Origin: Litorivivens lipolytica
GTDB lineage: Bacteria > Pseudomonadota > Gammaproteobacteria > Pseudomonadales > Spongiibacteraceae
Assembly (NCBI RefSeq): GCF_014191715.1
Contig: NZ_JACHWY010000001.1
Location: 1,488,001-1,552,000, forward strand
Reading direction: 5' to 3'
DNA: 64,000 bases
Position 1 is the first letter of the stretch; every line of letters starts with the position of its first letter. Positions 10,657 through 20,310 of this stretch are shown here, piece by piece. Below the pieces are notes generated by a model that saw only the letters and a list, made by a program, of their open reading frames with translations, did no database searches and was not told the origin of the DNA. Made by a program: the position numbers and the translations under genes.

Positions 10657-10911
10657 ATGGCCCCACTCAATACCACCGCAGACGCCCGCCTTTGCCCTCG
10701 CTGCAAAGAGGAAAATCGCTGCGCCATTGCGCTCGGGCAGGATGCGAACCAGTGCTGGTGCCACGGTGCCAGTTTTAATCCGGAGCGGGTCGCCGAGTAT
10801 CGCGGTCTGAACCGCTGCCTCTGCGAGCGCTGCGGCACTGAACTCAACAGTTCAAACCCCGTCCAACACATCTCCCAAACGTCACACCGCAAGGATTCCC
10901 ATGGACAGTGA
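10657..10911 (+). CDS. Cysteine-rich CWC family protein
   Basis: 84 residues from ATG 10657 (MAPLNTTADARL). Cysteines are spaced as CPRCKEENRC, then QCWCHGASF, then CLCERC, the pattern of the CWC family, presumed zinc-binding and of unknown function. A longer frame (to 10576) is rejected because its N-terminus overlaps the smr start and is not conserved-looking. A TACAAT at 10645-10650 lies just 7 nt before the ATG, so the mRNA may be leaderless. The 3' end overlaps cysZ by 11 bp, implying co-transcription. Confidence 0.75.
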   Translation: MAPLNTTADARLCPRCKEENRCAIALGQDANQCWCHGASFNPERVAEYRGLNRCLCERCGTELNSSNPVQHISQTSHRKDSHGQ

Positions 10912-11635
10912 TCTGAGCTATCTCATGCGCGGTTTTAAAATGCTGCGCGAACCCGGCATTCGCCCCTTTGTGATTCTGCCCCTGCTGGTCAACGTACTGA
11001 TCTTTGGCGGCTTCATGTTTGTAGGCTTTGAATTGATTGGCAGCGGCATTGCCGCCATTCTGGCCTGGCTGCCCGACTGGCTGTCCTTTCTGAGCTGGAT
11101 ACTCTGGCCTCTGGCCGTAATTCTGGTGTTGGCGATCGTCATGTACAGTTTCAGCACCGTGGCCAACATCCTCGCCTCGCCCTTTAACGGCTTATTGGCG
11201 GAGAAAGTGGAAGAAAAGCTCACGGGCAAAGAAGTGGAAGGCCGAGAGACTTTCGCCAGCGCGCTGGCCAGCTTCCCTCGCAGCATCTGGCGGGAGGTTC
11301 AGAAACTGACCTACTACTTGATTTTTGCGGTGATCGTTCTGATCTTGAGCTTCATTCCACCGATCTCCCCTTTCTCCGGGGTACTGTGGTTTCTGCTCGG
11401 GGCTTGGATGTTGTCACTGGAATATTGTGACTACGCGATGGATAACCGAGGCTTAAGCTTTAAGGAGAGCAAGCGCCGCATCAAGGCCCAGCGCAGCAGC
11501 ACCCTGCCCTTCGGGATGATGGTGATGGCGGGCACCATGGTGCCGATTCTGAATCTCTTTATCATGCCCGCCGCCGTGTGTGGCGGGACGATGCTGTGGG
11601 TGGAGAAATTGCAAAAACTGGAAGGAAAAGGCTGA
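10901..11635 (+). CDS. cysZ: Sulfate transporter CysZ
   Basis: 244 residues with several strong hydrophobic stretches (for example VILPLLVNVLIFGGFMFVGF and LSWILWPLAVILVLAIVMYS). CysZ is an inner-membrane sulfate uptake protein that feeds cysteine synthesis. The family landmarks LASPFNGLLAEKVE and LEYCDYAMDNRGLSF are visible. ATG 10901 lies inside the end of the CWC gene. It converges with rhlB, whose stop is only 10 bp away. Confidence 0.95.
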   Translation: MDSDLSYLMRGFKMLREPGIRPFVILPLLVNVLIFGGFMFVGFELIGSGIAAILAWLPDWLSFLSWILWPLAVILVLAIVMYSFSTVANILASPFNGLLAEKVEEKLTGKEVEGRETFASALASFPRSIWREVQKLTYYLIFAVIVLILSFIPPISPFSGVLWFLLGAWMLSLEYCDYAMDNRGLSFKESKRRIKAQRSSTLPFGMMVMAGTMVPILNLFIMPAAVCGGTMLWVEKLQKLEGKG

Positions 11636-11644
11636 GCGGAGCGT

Positions 11645-13006
11645 TTAGCTCCACTCCTCCGGCGGCTGTTCACAGGCCAGCTTGCTGCCGAGCAATTTCT
11701 CGATTTCCGGCAACAGAAAGGCATCATCCTCAGACGCAAAGCTGATCGAGGTACCCTTAGCGCCGGCACGACCCGTGCGACCGATGCGGTGCACGTAATC
11801 TTCCGGATCTTCCGGCAGGGTGAAATTCACCACATGGCTGATGCCATCGACGTGAATACCGCGCCCTGCCACATCCGTTGCCACCAGCACCTGAATCTTG
11901 CCTTCCTTGAACTGAGCCAGCGTCTGGGTGCGTTTGTTCTGGGGAATTTCACCCGACAGCAGGCCGCAGCGAATACCACTCTTGCGCAGGCGTTCATGCA
12001 GTCGGCGGGTCTGGTCGCGACGGTTGGCAAACACAATCACGCTTTCCGCTTCTGGCATACGAATAATGCGCTGGAGGATATTGAACTTGTCGCGCTCTTC
12101 CACCAGAAAGACGCGCTGATCAACGTTATCGGTCGCAACGTTTTCCGGCTCAATTTCAATATTGACCGGCTGATAGGTCCATTGCTCGGTCAGGCGAATA
12201 ATATCTTCGGTAAAGGTCGCACTGAACAGCAGGGTCTGGCGGCTTTCCTTTTTCGGGGTCAGGCGGATGATGCGCTTCACCTGAGGAATAAAGCCCATAT
12301 CCAGCATACGGTCGGCTTCGTCGATTACCAACTGCTCAACCCCATCCAGATACAAGTCTCCGCGACCGGTAAAGTCCAGCAGGCGGCCCGGGGTAGCAAT
12401 CACGATATCCACCAGATCGCGGGCCAGCTGATTCTGCTGTTTCTGGTAGTCCATACCACCAATCAGTGTGACGACATTCAGATCTGTGTACTTGGTCAGC
12501 CCGATCGCATCTTCAGCAATCTGCTGCACCAACTCACGGGTCGGCGCAATGACCAACGCGCGGGGCTCACCCTGATAGCGCTCTTCTTCAATCGGATTAT
12601 TGATCAGGTCGTTGATGACAGAGATCAGGAAGGCGGCGGTCTTACCGGTACCGGTCTGGGCTTTACCGATGGCGTCGTGGCCACGCAGGGTATGGGGCAA
12701 AACGGCCGCTTGAATGGGGGAGCAATACTGAAAACCGAGGTCGGCAATGGCATGCATCAGCCCGTCATCCAGCCCCAGATCATGAAACCGCACTTTGCCG
12801 GGCTCTTCGGGCACCACAAAATCTTCCACCGACCAGGCCGGAGCCGGCTTGGCCTCAGGCTTGGGCTTGCGCTTCCCCCCGGCGCGGCTCTTGGGTTTCG
12901 CCGCTGGCTTTTCCTGTCGAGTGGGCGCTTCGGCAGCCGCCGGATTGGCTTCAACAGGATCGGAATGGGATTCTCGCGGTTTGCGTGAAAATAGCTTTTT
13001 TAGCAA
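11645..13006 (-). CDS. rhlB: DEAD-box ATP-dependent RNA helicase RhlB
   Basis: 453 residues. A basic, low-complexity N-terminus (about 60 residues) precedes a full DEAD-box core: Q motif [13 protein letters not shown], Walker [13 protein letters not shown] in [16 protein letters not shown] in LLFSATF, and [10 protein letters not shown]. RhlB unwinds RNA for the degradosome in enterobacteria. Other RhlB-like helicases with such tails act in RNA turnover or ribosome assembly, so RhlE-type function is not excluded. A TGCTAGAAT extended -10 lies about 35 bp upstream. Confidence 0.9.
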   Translation of the reverse strand: MLKKLFSRKPRESHSDPVEANPAAAEAPTRQEKPAAKPKSRAGGKRKPKPEAKPAPAWSVEDFVVPEEPGKVRFHDLGLDDGLMHAIADLGFQYCSPIQAAVLPHTLRGHDAIGKAQTGTGKTAAFLISVINDLINNPIEEERYQGEPRALVIAPTRELVQQIAEDAIGLTKYTDLNVVTLIGGMDYQKQQNQLARDLVDIVIATPGRLLDFTGRGDLYLDGVEQLVIDEADRMLDMGFIPQVKRIIRLTPKKESRQTLLFSATFTEDIIRLTEQWTYQPVNIEIEPENVATDNVDQRVFLVEERDKFNILQRIIRMPEAESVIVFANRRDQTRRLHERLRKSGIRCGLLSGEIPQNKRTQTLAQFKEGKIQVLVATDVAGRGIHVDGISHVVNFTLPEDPEDYVHRIGRTGRAGAKGTSISFASEDDAFLLPEIEKLLGSKLACEQPPEEWS

Positions 13007-13039
13007 TGCCTAACCTCAGTTCGGTTTCAGAAGGCCGGC

Positions 13040-13048
13040 ATTCTAGCA
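13040..13048 (-). promoter_or_regulatory. Putative extended -10 promoter of rhlB
   Basis: On the minus strand TGC-TAGAAT forms a TGn extended -10, giving a leader of roughly 25-30 nt before rhlB. The same nonamer occurs before hemA and before the TPR lipoprotein gene. Confidence 0.45.
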
Positions 13049-13051
13049 AAA

Positions 13052-13082
13052 CTGGGCGGGATTAGCTTGCAATCCCGCCCAG
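13052..13082 (-). terminator. Rho-independent terminator after the DoxX-like gene
   Basis: A perfect 12-bp stem (CTGGGCGGGATT with its complement), a 7-nt loop and TTTT on the minus strand, placed between the DoxX-like gene and the rhlB promoter. Confidence 0.8.
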
Positions 13083-13129
13083 ACTGGGATTGCACCCGCC
13101 CTATCGCCAGGCAGGTGCGACCAATAAAC

Positions 13130-13852
13130 TCAGTCGGGTACGTTCAGATCATCCAGGTCGCGCTGCGGTGGACCGAGATCCGCCAGGGCCTTGCGAGCCG
13201 CGCGATCAAAATAATAATCCAGGCTGAAATAGCGCCCGCCACCCCAGAAAAACAGCACCAACAACATAATGAAATAGGTGGCCGCAAACTCTATGCCGTT
13301 GTTGAGAATGGCGAAGGAGCCTTTCTCGGTTAGCCATTCATAATTGCCGTGCTCACGCAGGATATCCTTTGCTCGCTCCAGCCGCGTATCCACTTCCAGG
13401 CTGTTCTTCAAACTTTCTTCGGCACCTGGAATGCCGATATCAGCCAGCAGCTTCGCGCTGCTGGTCGTCGGGTCACTAGGGGCAATGGCAAACCAACCAT
13501 TTTCCAGATGCACTTCCGTTGCCGCCACAAACATGGTCACCAGCAGCGGGACACTCACCCAGCGCACGGCCAGACCGAACAGCAACAGGAATCCGCCGAT
13601 AAGCTCTGTGCCAGTTGCCAGACCCGCCATCAGCTCCGGCGCTGGCAGCCCCAGCCCCCACTCGCTGTTACCGAACCACTGTACGGTGCTGTCGAAATTT
13701 CGCCACTTCGTCATTCCCGCGGTAATCATCACCGGGGCCAGAAACAGCCGGATGGCCAGCAGCGCCAGGCCGTCCAGATGTTTCAAAAACCCAAACAGGT
13801 TGTCATGAATGGCGTAATAGATTTTCAACAGAATGCCCATCGCACTCTCCAC
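13130..13852 (-). CDS. DoxX family membrane protein, HvfX-like
   Basis: 240 residues with about four hydrophobic segments (LALLAIRLFLAPVMITAGM, ELIGGFLLLFGLAVRW, VPLLVTMFVAA, FAATYFIMLLVLFFWG). The run WFGNSEWGLGLPAPELMAGL and the ATEVHLENGW segment resemble HvfX, the DoxX-type member of the copper-binding RiPP cluster hvfABCX. No HvfA precursor, HvfB (DUF692) or HvfC is adjacent, so this is an orphan and its function is open. An insertion of about 50 charged residues (around 125-180) separates the third and fourth membrane segments. It has its own terminator. Confidence 0.8.
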   Translation of the reverse strand: MESAMGILLKIYYAIHDNLFGFLKHLDGLALLAIRLFLAPVMITAGMTKWRNFDSTVQWFGNSEWGLGLPAPELMAGLATGTELIGGFLLLFGLAVRWVSVPLLVTMFVAATEVHLENGWFAIAPSDPTTSSAKLLADIGIPGAEESLKNSLEVDTRLERAKDILREHGNYEWLTEKGSFAILNNGIEFAATYFIMLLVLFFWGGGRYFSLDYYFDRAARKALADLGPPQRDLDDLNVPD

Positions 13853-13886
13853 ATCCCATGTTTTATAGTTTTTAAATTCTGTCGCG

Positions 13887-14651
13887 TTACGTCTTCTTGC
13901 CGGCAGTGGCTCCGCATACCGGACAGCTCGGGTCTTTTCCCAACTTCAATGTTCTGCAGTCCATGGTAGCACCGTCCAGCAACATCAGGCGACCTGCAAG
14001 TGGCTCACCAAACCCGCTTAACACCTTGATTGCCTCCAGCGCCTGCAGACTGCCAATAACACCGACAATGGGTGCCAGCACCCCCGCTTCCGAGCAATTC
14101 AGCTGTTCATCTCCTGTATCCGGGCTGTACAAACAGCGGTAACAGGGCGAGGCCGGGTCGCGGAAATCGAACACACTCAATTGGCCTTCGCCGCGTATCG
14201 CTGCACCACTCACCAAGGGTATACACGCCGCCGCGCAGGCTTCGTTCAGCGCAAAACGGGTGCTGAAATTGTCACTGCAATCCACCACCAGATCGACAGA
14301 TGCCACCGCTCGGTTTAAAGCCTCTCCCTGTAAACGCTCAGAGATAAGCTCCACACAAACATCCGGATTCAGCGCCAGGGCTGCATCACGCCCGGACTCG
14401 GTTTTCAGCCGCCCCACATCAGCGTTCTGATGCGCAATTTGGCGCTGCAGATTGCTGAGTTCCACCACATCATCATCGACCAGCACTAAATGACCGACGC
14501 CGGAGGCAGCCAGATATAAGGCTACCGGGCTGCCGAGACCACCGACGCCCAGCACCAGAACACGGGCTTTGAGCAGTCGTTCCTGCCCCTCGACATCCAT
14601 CCCCGGCAGGAGAATATGACGGCTGTAGCGCAGTAGCTGTTCATCGTGCAT
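13887..14651 (-). CDS. moeB: HesA/MoeB/ThiF family adenylyltransferase
   Basis: 254 residues from ATG 14651 (MHDEQLLRYSRHILLPGMD), with AGGGGGAATGCG upstream; the frame is open for a further 86 codons, but these lie inside prmC. The nucleotide-binding motif VLVLGVGGLGSPVALYLA, the catalytic-region DNFSTRFALNEAC and two CxxC zinc pairs (CYRC, CPVC) are visible. Such enzymes adenylate the C-terminal Gly-Gly of MoaD, ThiS or similar carriers. The gene follows prmC with an 11-bp overlap, a known gammaproteobacterial position. Whether it serves molybdopterin or thiamine synthesis is undecided. Confidence 0.9.
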   Translation of the reverse strand: MHDEQLLRYSRHILLPGMDVEGQERLLKARVLVLGVGGLGSPVALYLAASGVGHLVLVDDDVVELSNLQRQIAHQNADVGRLKTESGRDAALALNPDVCVELISERLQGEALNRAVASVDLVVDCSDNFSTRFALNEACAAACIPLVSGAAIRGEGQLSVFDFRDPASPCYRCLYSPDTGDEQLNCSEAGVLAPIVGVIGSLQALEAIKVLSGFGEPLAGRLMLLDGATMDCRTLKLGKDPSCPVCGATAGKKT

Positions 14652-15489
14652 CGCATTCCCCCTCGCCCAGTCGCCCCCACGTGGCACGCGGGTTGCCACC
14701 GTAATCGCGGCGGTTTTCGACCCCGGAAAATCCGGCATCGCGGAGTATAGCCGCCACCGGGGTAGCCTGACGATAGCCGTGTTCCAGCAGCAGAACCCCG
14801 CCAGCGGCAAGATGTGCCGGCGAATCATTAGCGATCTGCCGAATATCTTGCAGTCCGTCATCACCGGACACCAGTGCCGTGTGCGGCTCAAAGGCCACGC
14901 CGGGGCCAATTAAATGCGGATCATCGGCTTCTATATAAGGAGGGTTGGAGACAATCACATCAAACTGGCGACCGCTGACCGCCTCAAACCAATTAGACTG
15001 CAGAAACTCCACCGGCAGTTGAAGGGCTTGGGCATTGGCCTGAGCTAGCTCAACCGCCGCAGACTGCAGGTCTACTCCCGTGATCTGCCACTTGGGCCGC
15101 TCGCTGGCCAAGGCTAACGCTATGGCCCCGGTGCCGGTGCCGAGATCCAACACCCTCAATACCGTCTGCGCCGAGAACTTTTCGAGAATCCATTCCACCA
15201 GCAATTCGGTATCGGCGCGAGGAATGAGCGTAGAGGGCGCTACCTTCAGCGGCAGACTCCAGAATTCCGCCACGCCGGTAAGGTAAGCGATGGGTTCGCC
15301 CGCGGCCCGACGCGCCAGCAGCGCCTCGAAAGCTCGCAACTGAGCACCTGTCAGTTCAATATCGTCGTGGGCATAGAGGTAGTAGCGGGGCCGGTCCAGC
15401 ACGTGGCACAGCAACAGATCCACATCGAGCTCGGCCGAGGGCGAATCCAGCTCACTGCGTCGTTGTCGACACCGGGCGATCTGCATCAC
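14641..15489 (-). CDS. prmC: Peptide chain release factor N5-glutamine methyltransferase
   Basis: 282 residues. PrmC methylates the Gln of the GGQ motif of release factors RF1 and RF2, using S-adenosylmethionine. The AdoMet motif VLDLGTGTGAIALALA and the catalytic NPPY in DVIVSNPPYIE are present, as is the N-terminal helical domain containing GEPIAYLTG. The start is GTG 15489 or the adjacent ATG 15486. It lies directly after its substrate gene prfA (10-bp gap). Confidence 0.96.
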   Translation of the reverse strand: MMQIARCRQRRSELDSPSAELDVDLLLCHVLDRPRYYLYAHDDIELTGAQLRAFEALLARRAAGEPIAYLTGVAEFWSLPLKVAPSTLIPRADTELLVEWILEKFSAQTVLRVLDLGTGTGAIALALASERPKWQITGVDLQSAAVELAQANAQALQLPVEFLQSNWFEAVSGRQFDVIVSNPPYIEADDPHLIGPGVAFEPHTALVSGDDGLQDIRQIANDSPAHLAAGGVLLLEHGYRQATPVAAILRDAGFSGVENRRDYGGNPRATWGRLGEGECDAR

Positions 15490-15499
15490 GAGCCCGCCT

Positions 15500-16585
15500 T
15501 TACTCCGCCAGAGCCGCTAACAGGTCGGCCTGATATTCCTGCCGCAGAGGTTCAATGACATGCTGCAAATCACCGGCCATCACTTCATCGAGTTTGTACA
15601 GTGTCAGGTTGATACGGTGATCCGTCACGCGCCCCTGGGGAAAGTTGTAGGTGCGAATACGCTCAGAGCGATCACCACTGCCCACCAGCAAGCGGCGCGA
15701 TTCCGCCTGCTCCTTGGCCTGAGCGCTTTGCGCGGCATCATTTAAGCGCGCCTGCAGCAGCGACATGGCGCGAGCCCGGTTCTTGTGCTGGGAACGCTCG
15801 TCCTGACACTCCACCACAATACCGGTGGGAATATGGGTAATGCGGACCGCCGAATCGGTTTTGTTAACGTGCTGCCCACCGGCACCGCTGGCGCGATAGG
15901 TATCAATTCTCAGGTCGCCCTTGTTGAGCTCGACCTCATCCATCTCATCGGGCTCGGGCATAATCGCCACGGTGCAGGCCGAGGTATGAATGCGCCCCTG
16001 AGACTCGGTTTCAGGCACTCGCTGCACCCGATGTGCACCGGATTCGAATTTCAACTGACCGTAGACATCCTTGCCCTCAACCCGGGTAATCAATTCCTTG
16101 TAACCGCCGTGTTCGCCGTGGCGCTCACTGAGAATTTCAATGCGCCACCCCTGCGATTCGGCGTAGCGGCTGTACATGCGAAACAGATCGCCGGAGAAGA
16201 TGGCCGCTTCATCGCCACCGGTACCGGCGCGGATCTCGAGAAAAACGTTGTGAGAGTCGTTTGGGTCGCGAGGCAACAACAGGGTCTGGAGTTGCGTTTC
16301 CAGCGCGGCCAGTTGCTCGGCGCCTTCCTCAACCTCTTCTTCGGCCATGGCGCGCATATCCGGATCACTTTCTTCGGCCAGCATGGCACGCGCCGAGGCC
16401 AGATCTGCTTCCACTCTTTTGTAATCGCGATGACAGAGCACAACCGGTTCGATCTCGGCGTACTCTTTTGAATGGGCGCGAAATTTGTCCTGATCGGAAA
16501 TGATTTCCGGTGAACTGAGCAGAGCCTCCAGTTCCTCAAACCGGTCGAGGAGGTTGTCGAGTTTTGCCGCTATAGACGCTTTCAT
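15500..16585 (-). CDS. prfA: Peptide chain release factor 1
   Basis: 361 residues, full length. RF1 reads UAA and UAG stop codons and triggers peptide release. The GGQ loop is in [18 protein letters not shown], followed by the family segments [14 protein letters not shown] and [13 protein letters not shown]. It lies 9 bp downstream of hemA and upstream of prmC, the conserved hemA-prfA-prmC operon. Confidence 0.98.
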   Translation of the reverse strand: MKASIAAKLDNLLDRFEELEALLSSPEIISDQDKFRAHSKEYAEIEPVVLCHRDYKRVEADLASARAMLAEESDPDMRAMAEEEVEEGAEQLAALETQLQTLLLPRDPNDSHNVFLEIRAGTGGDEAAIFSGDLFRMYSRYAESQGWRIEILSERHGEHGGYKELITRVEGKDVYGQLKFESGAHRVQRVPETESQGRIHTSACTVAIMPEPDEMDEVELNKGDLRIDTYRASGAGGQHVNKTDSAVRITHIPTGIVVECQDERSQHKNRARAMSLLQARLNDAAQSAQAKEQAESRRLLVGSGDRSERIRTYNFPQGRVTDHRINLTLYKLDEVMAGDLQHVIEPLRQEYQADLLAALAE

Positions 16586-16594
16586 GCTCTGCCT

Positions 16595-17860
16595 TCAGTG
16601 GTCATCCAGCCCCAACAGACGCCGCGCCACCATCAGGGTGTCAGTCTCTCCGTTGGCCGCCGCTTCGCGCAAACGCGAGCTCGGATGATGAATCAATTTA
16701 TTGGTAAGCCCCCGAGCCAGCTGTTCAATCACCTGCTCCGGCGCGGCGCCGCGCGACAATGCTCGCAGCGCCTTGTCAATTTCATGGAGTCGCATGGCTT
16801 CCGCTTGCGCTCGATAGTCTTTGACCGTATCGACCGCGTCTAGCGAACGCCACTGGCGCTGCCATTCCTCCACCGCCCGCAGAATAATCTGGTCGGCTTT
16901 GCGGGCCTCACTGGCGCGCGCCTTGCGGTTTTCATCAACGATTTCTTTCAGATCATCGACGGTATACAGGTAGACGTCAGCCAGTTCCGCCACTTCGGCT
17001 TCTATGTCTCGCGGAACCGCTATATCCACCATCAGCATCGGCCGGTGCTTGCGTTTTTTGAGCGCAGATTCAACCGAGCCTTTCCCCAAAATGGGTAGCT
17101 GGCTGGCGGTGGACGCCACCACGATATCAATGTCTTTTAACTGCTCCGGGATATCCGAGAGCAGCACGGCTTCCGCGTCAAAGCGTTCTGCCAGTTCGCG
17201 GGCACGATCAAGCGTGCGATTGGCGATGACCAGCTGACGCACCCCCTTCTCTTTTAAATGCGTAGCGACCAGCTCAATGGTCTCGCCGGCACCGATCAAC
17301 AAGGCCCGGCAGCGATCCAGACGACTGAAAATGTGCTGAGTCAAGCTGACTGCCGCATAGGCCACCGACACCGGGTTTTCGCCAATAGCGGTATCGGTAC
17401 GCACGCGTTTGGCAGTGGCAAAAGTGTGCTGGAAGGTGCGCTCAAGGCTAGGGCCGAGTGAACCAGCCTCCTTCGCCACGGCATAGCAGGATTTCATCTG
17501 CCCCAGAATCTGCGGCTCACCCAGCACCAGCGAATCCAGCCCGGCAGCGACCGTCATCATATGACGCACGCCGTCATCACCGGTGTGGCAATACTCGCAA
17601 CCGTCAAAATCGGTAAGTGGCATGCGGTGGTAATCAGCTAGCCAGCTCGTAATCTGCCTAGCGAGATCCTCGCTGCCGCCATCGTCTACCACATAGAGTT
17701 CCGTGCGATTGCAGGTTGAGAGGATAGCCGCCTCGTCAACGCCGTCGATGCCTACCAGGCTCTGCAGTGCAGCCTCCATAGCCTCGGGCACAAACGCCAC
17801 GCGCTCACGCACCGCAATGGGTGCGGAGTTGTGATTGATGCCCAAAACCAGAAGATTCAT
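16595..17860 (-). CDS. hemA: Glutamyl-tRNA reductase
   Basis: 421 residues from ATG 17860 ([19 protein letters not shown]). It reduces Glu-tRNA(Glu) to glutamate-1-semialdehyde, the first step of C5 tetrapyrrole synthesis. The catalytic Cys is in [22 protein letters not shown] and the NADPH-binding [14 protein letters not shown] are clear. The frame stays open to 18247, but that part reads into the oppositely oriented TPR gene and is not conserved-looking. First gene of hemA-prfA-prmC-moeB. Confidence 0.98.
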   Translation of the reverse strand: MNLLVLGINHNSAPIAVRERVAFVPEAMEAALQSLVGIDGVDEAAILSTCNRTELYVVDDGGSEDLARQITSWLADYHRMPLTDFDGCEYCHTGDDGVRHMMTVAAGLDSLVLGEPQILGQMKSCYAVAKEAGSLGPSLERTFQHTFATAKRVRTDTAIGENPVSVAYAAVSLTQHIFSRLDRCRALLIGAGETIELVATHLKEKGVRQLVIANRTLDRARELAERFDAEAVLLSDIPEQLKDIDIVVASTASQLPILGKGSVESALKKRKHRPMLMVDIAVPRDIEAEVAELADVYLYTVDDLKEIVDENRKARASEARKADQIILRAVEEWQRQWRSLDAVDTVKDYRAQAEAMRLHEIDKALRALSRGAAPEQVIEQLARGLTNKLIHHPSSRLREAAANGETDTLMVARRLLGLDDH

Positions 17861-17897
17861 GCGCAGGAGCGACAGCCGAACAGAAAAAAGGGGGGCA

Positions 17898-17906
17898 ATT
17901 CTAGCA
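17898..17906 (-). promoter_or_regulatory. Putative extended -10 promoter of hemA
   Basis: TGC-TAGAAT on the minus strand, about 38 bp before the hemA ATG. No good -35 is visible, which fits an extended -10 promoter. Confidence 0.45.
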
Positions 17907-17994
17907 AGATGGCCGCAAAATGTGGATGCCGCAGGCGCACTCACTCCATCCTTTCTGCCGGCAAACGCTGCCCTACGCCGCTCGATAGAGGCCG

Positions 17995-18003
17995 TGCTAG
18001 AAT
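17995..18003 (+). promoter_or_regulatory. Putative extended -10 promoter of the TPR-lolB-ispE operon
   Basis: TGC-TAGAAT ends 7 nt before the ATG at 18011. Transcription would therefore begin at or within a base or two of the start codon, giving a leaderless mRNA. No Shine-Dalgarno is seen. Confidence 0.45.
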
Positions 18004-18010
18004 TTAAGAC

Positions 18011-19762
18011 ATGAGACGTACAAAACCCTATTTTTACCGCCTGCTGCAACTGAGTATTCCCGCAGCCATGCTGGTTCTCGCAGCCTGCAGCACGACGCCG
18101 GAGCAAACCGGCCTTGAACCGGCTCAGGCCGATGAGCCGGAGACCGGGCTCGTCACCATCGTAAAACCCTTCCCTGAGAACAGTTTTCATGACCTGCTGG
18201 TGGCAGAATTCGCCATTCGCCGTCAGCAGTACGACCTCGCCCTGCAACTGTATATGAAGCAGGCCAAACAGACCGGTGACCTCGGGGTGATCGCGACGGC
18301 CGCTCGCCTCTCACAGTTTGTGAATAACGAGGCCGCCGCCCTGCAATCCACCGCCCACTGGCTGACTCTGAAACCCGATGCAGCCGAGGCGCATTTTATC
18401 CGCGCCACGGCACTGGCACGCTCGCGCCGCCCGCTCGAAGCCCTGCAACATATGGAAGCGGTCATCGGCAGCGACCAGGAAAGCAACTTCGCTACACTGG
18501 CGGCCAGCGCTCTAGCCCAATCGGAAATGGATCAGCAGGCGTTTGAAACTGCCATTCGCGATCTGCTGGAACGCCACCCCGACAACCTCAACCTGAAAAC
18601 CGGCGTCGCCCTCACTCTGCAATACCGAAATCAGGAAGAGGAGGCCCTACGACTGATACGCGAAGTCCTGACCGCCGACCCCAGCAATATGCACGCCCTG
18701 CTTATAGAGACACGCGTACTGCAGCAACTTGGTCGGATCAACGAAGCGATCGACCGGCTGCGCTTTGCAGTCGATGAGTACCCCTACCACAAACGCCTGC
18801 GTCTGAATCTGGCACAGCTGCTGACGCGCAGTGATATTTTTCAGGCCAAAGCCCAATACACCGTGCTGCACAACCAACACCCTGAAGACGACGCGATCCG
18901 CCTGGCACTGGCGTTAGTAAATCGCGAAATCGGCGATTATGAGTCCGCCAAGGAACTGCTCCGCGACCTGCTTGCGCGCAGTGATCAACGCGACAACGCC
19001 CATTATTTTCTCGGCCGCATTGCCGAACAGGAAGAAGCGTGGGATGCGGCAATGGATCACTACCGACAGGTCAGCGGCGGGGATCAGTTAATTGCGGCCC
19101 TGACCCGGCTCGCGGTGCTGCGCAGCGAACAGGACGGCTTGCCTCAGGCGCGAGCCGATCTGGCGGCTGCCCGCCTGCGATTCCCCGACCAGGATATTCA
19201 AATCTACCTGATTGAGTCCGATCTGCTGTTTGAACACCGCCTGTATAAAGAAGGCTTCGCCCTGCTTAGCGGTGCACTGAAGCGGCACCCGGATAACACC
19301 AATGTGCTGTATGCACGCTCCCTGTTCAGCGAGCGCCAGAAAAACGTCGCCCTGATGGAGCAGGATCTGCGTCAGATTCTGAGCAATGACCCGGATAACG
19401 CCACCGCGCTTAATGCTCTGGGTTATTCGCTTGCGATTCTGACAGATCGCCTGAACGAGGCGCAGACGCTGGTCAGTAAAGCCCTGAAACTGCGCCCGGA
19501 TGACCCCGCAATTCAGGACAGCTATGGCTGGATCGCCTTTCGACTGGGCGATCTGGAAGTCGCCGAAAACTATTTGAGCCGGGCCTTTTCCCAATCCAAA
19601 GATCATGAGATTGCCGCTCACTTGGGCGAAGTGCTGTGGCGCCTTGGCCGACGGGAACAGGCCATCTCGGTCTGGCAGCAGGGGCTTAACAACAAGCCCT
19701 CAAGCACTATCATTGAGGAAACCCTGCAACGCCTGCAGGTCAACTTGCCGGATTCCGAATGA
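18011..19762 (+). CDS. TPR-repeat outer-membrane lipoprotein
   Basis: 583 residues. A signal peptide ends in the lipobox LVLAAC (lipidated Cys26). The rest is alpha-helical with repeated TPR-like helix pairs, for example [23 protein letters not shown] and [22 protein letters not shown]. Such proteins form scaffolds at the outer membrane; the Pseudomonas homologue sits at the same place before lolB. The specific partner is unknown. It is divergent from hemA and overlaps lolB by 4 bp (ATGA). An internal ATG at 18068 would destroy the signal peptide, so 18011 is the start. Confidence 0.9.
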   Translation: MRRTKPYFYRLLQLSIPAAMLVLAACSTTPEQTGLEPAQADEPETGLVTIVKPFPENSFHDLLVAEFAIRRQQYDLALQLYMKQAKQTGDLGVIATAARLSQFVNNEAAALQSTAHWLTLKPDAAEAHFIRATALARSRRPLEALQHMEAVIGSDQESNFATLAASALAQSEMDQQAFETAIRDLLERHPDNLNLKTGVALTLQYRNQEEEALRLIREVLTADPSNMHALLIETRVLQQLGRINEAIDRLRFAVDEYPYHKRLRLNLAQLLTRSDIFQAKAQYTVLHNQHPEDDAIRLALALVNREIGDYESAKELLRDLLARSDQRDNAHYFLGRIAEQEEAWDAAMDHYRQVSGGDQLIAALTRLAVLRSEQDGLPQARADLAAARLRFPDQDIQIYLIESDLLFEHRLYKEGFALLSGALKRHPDNTNVLYARSLFSERQKNVALMEQDLRQILSNDPDNATALNALGYSLAILTDRLNEAQTLVSKALKLRPDDPAIQDSYGWIAFRLGDLEVAENYLSRAFSQSKDHEIAAHLGEVLWRLGRREQAISVWQQGLNNKPSSTIIEETLQRLQVNLPDSE

Positions 19763-20310
19763 AGCCTCTTTTACTTCTCGTCGCCGCCACCGTGCTCGCG
19801 GCCTGCAGCACCACACCCGACAGCCAGCCAACGGATACCGACTCCGCCCACTGGTCGGTCAGTGGCAAAGTGGGCATCTGGGCCAACGGCGAGCGCGAAA
19901 CCGCCAACTTTGACTGGCAGAACTGCGCCCAGCGCTACCGCATACGCTTGAGCGGGCCCCTCGGCATGGGAGCGGCGATTATTGAAGGCAACGACCAGGA
20001 AGTCAGTCTGCAGCGCGGCGGCGAAGCCACCGTGTATGCCGACACCCCGGAAGAACTCCTGGCCGCCCTCGGCTGGATCATGCCAGTCTCTGCCCTGCGC
20101 TACTGGCTGCACGGCGATCCCGACCCCCGTGCGCCCTCACGCCAACTCACCTCCAGCAACAACTACCCCAGTCTGGAGCAACATGGCTGGCTGGTGGAAT
20201 ATGCCGCCGGCGACCTGCTGCCAACCAAGGTGAATATGACCCACCACAGTGCCCGCCTGAAATGGCTGCTGCGCGACTGGCAAACCTTTGAGACCTGCCC
20301 CCTGTCATGA
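19759..20310 (+). CDS. lolB: Outer-membrane lipoprotein insertase LolB
   Basis: 183 residues, with lipobox LAAC (Cys16). LolB receives lipoproteins from periplasmic LolA and inserts them in the outer membrane. The beta-rich body begins HWSVSGKVGIWANGERETANFDW, and the LolB landmarks LSGPLGMGAAIIEG and LGWIMPVSALRYWL are clear. It overlaps both neighbours by 4 bp (ATGA), so TPR-lolB-ispE is tightly coupled. Confidence 0.96.
   Translation: MKPLLLLVAATVLAACSTTPDSQPTDTDSAHWSVSGKVGIWANGERETANFDWQNCAQRYRIRLSGPLGMGAAIIEGNDQEVSLQRGGEATVYADTPEELLAALGWIMPVSALRYWLHGDPDPRAPSRQLTSSNNYPSLEQHGWLVEYAAGDLLPTKVNMTHHSARLKWLLRDWQTFETCPLS

Noticed and set aside
11789-12988. Long open frame (399 codons) on the plus strand opposite rhlB
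   Set aside because: Its sequence is a Gln/His/Asp-rich mirror of the helicase codons; the minus-strand frame carries all DEAD-box motifs. The same applies to the long antisense frames opposite mreB (5265-6002), prs (21571-22539), ychF (23852-24931), the receptors (36761-39043) and alaS (56265-57290).
14652-14909. Upstream extension of the MoeB-like gene
   Set aside because: The added codons lie inside prmC; the family N-terminus and a good ribosome site are at ATG 14651.
17861-18247. Upstream extension of hemA to 550 codons
   Set aside because: The extra 129 codons run through the divergent promoter and into the TPR gene, and the conserved HemA N-terminus begins at ATG 17860.
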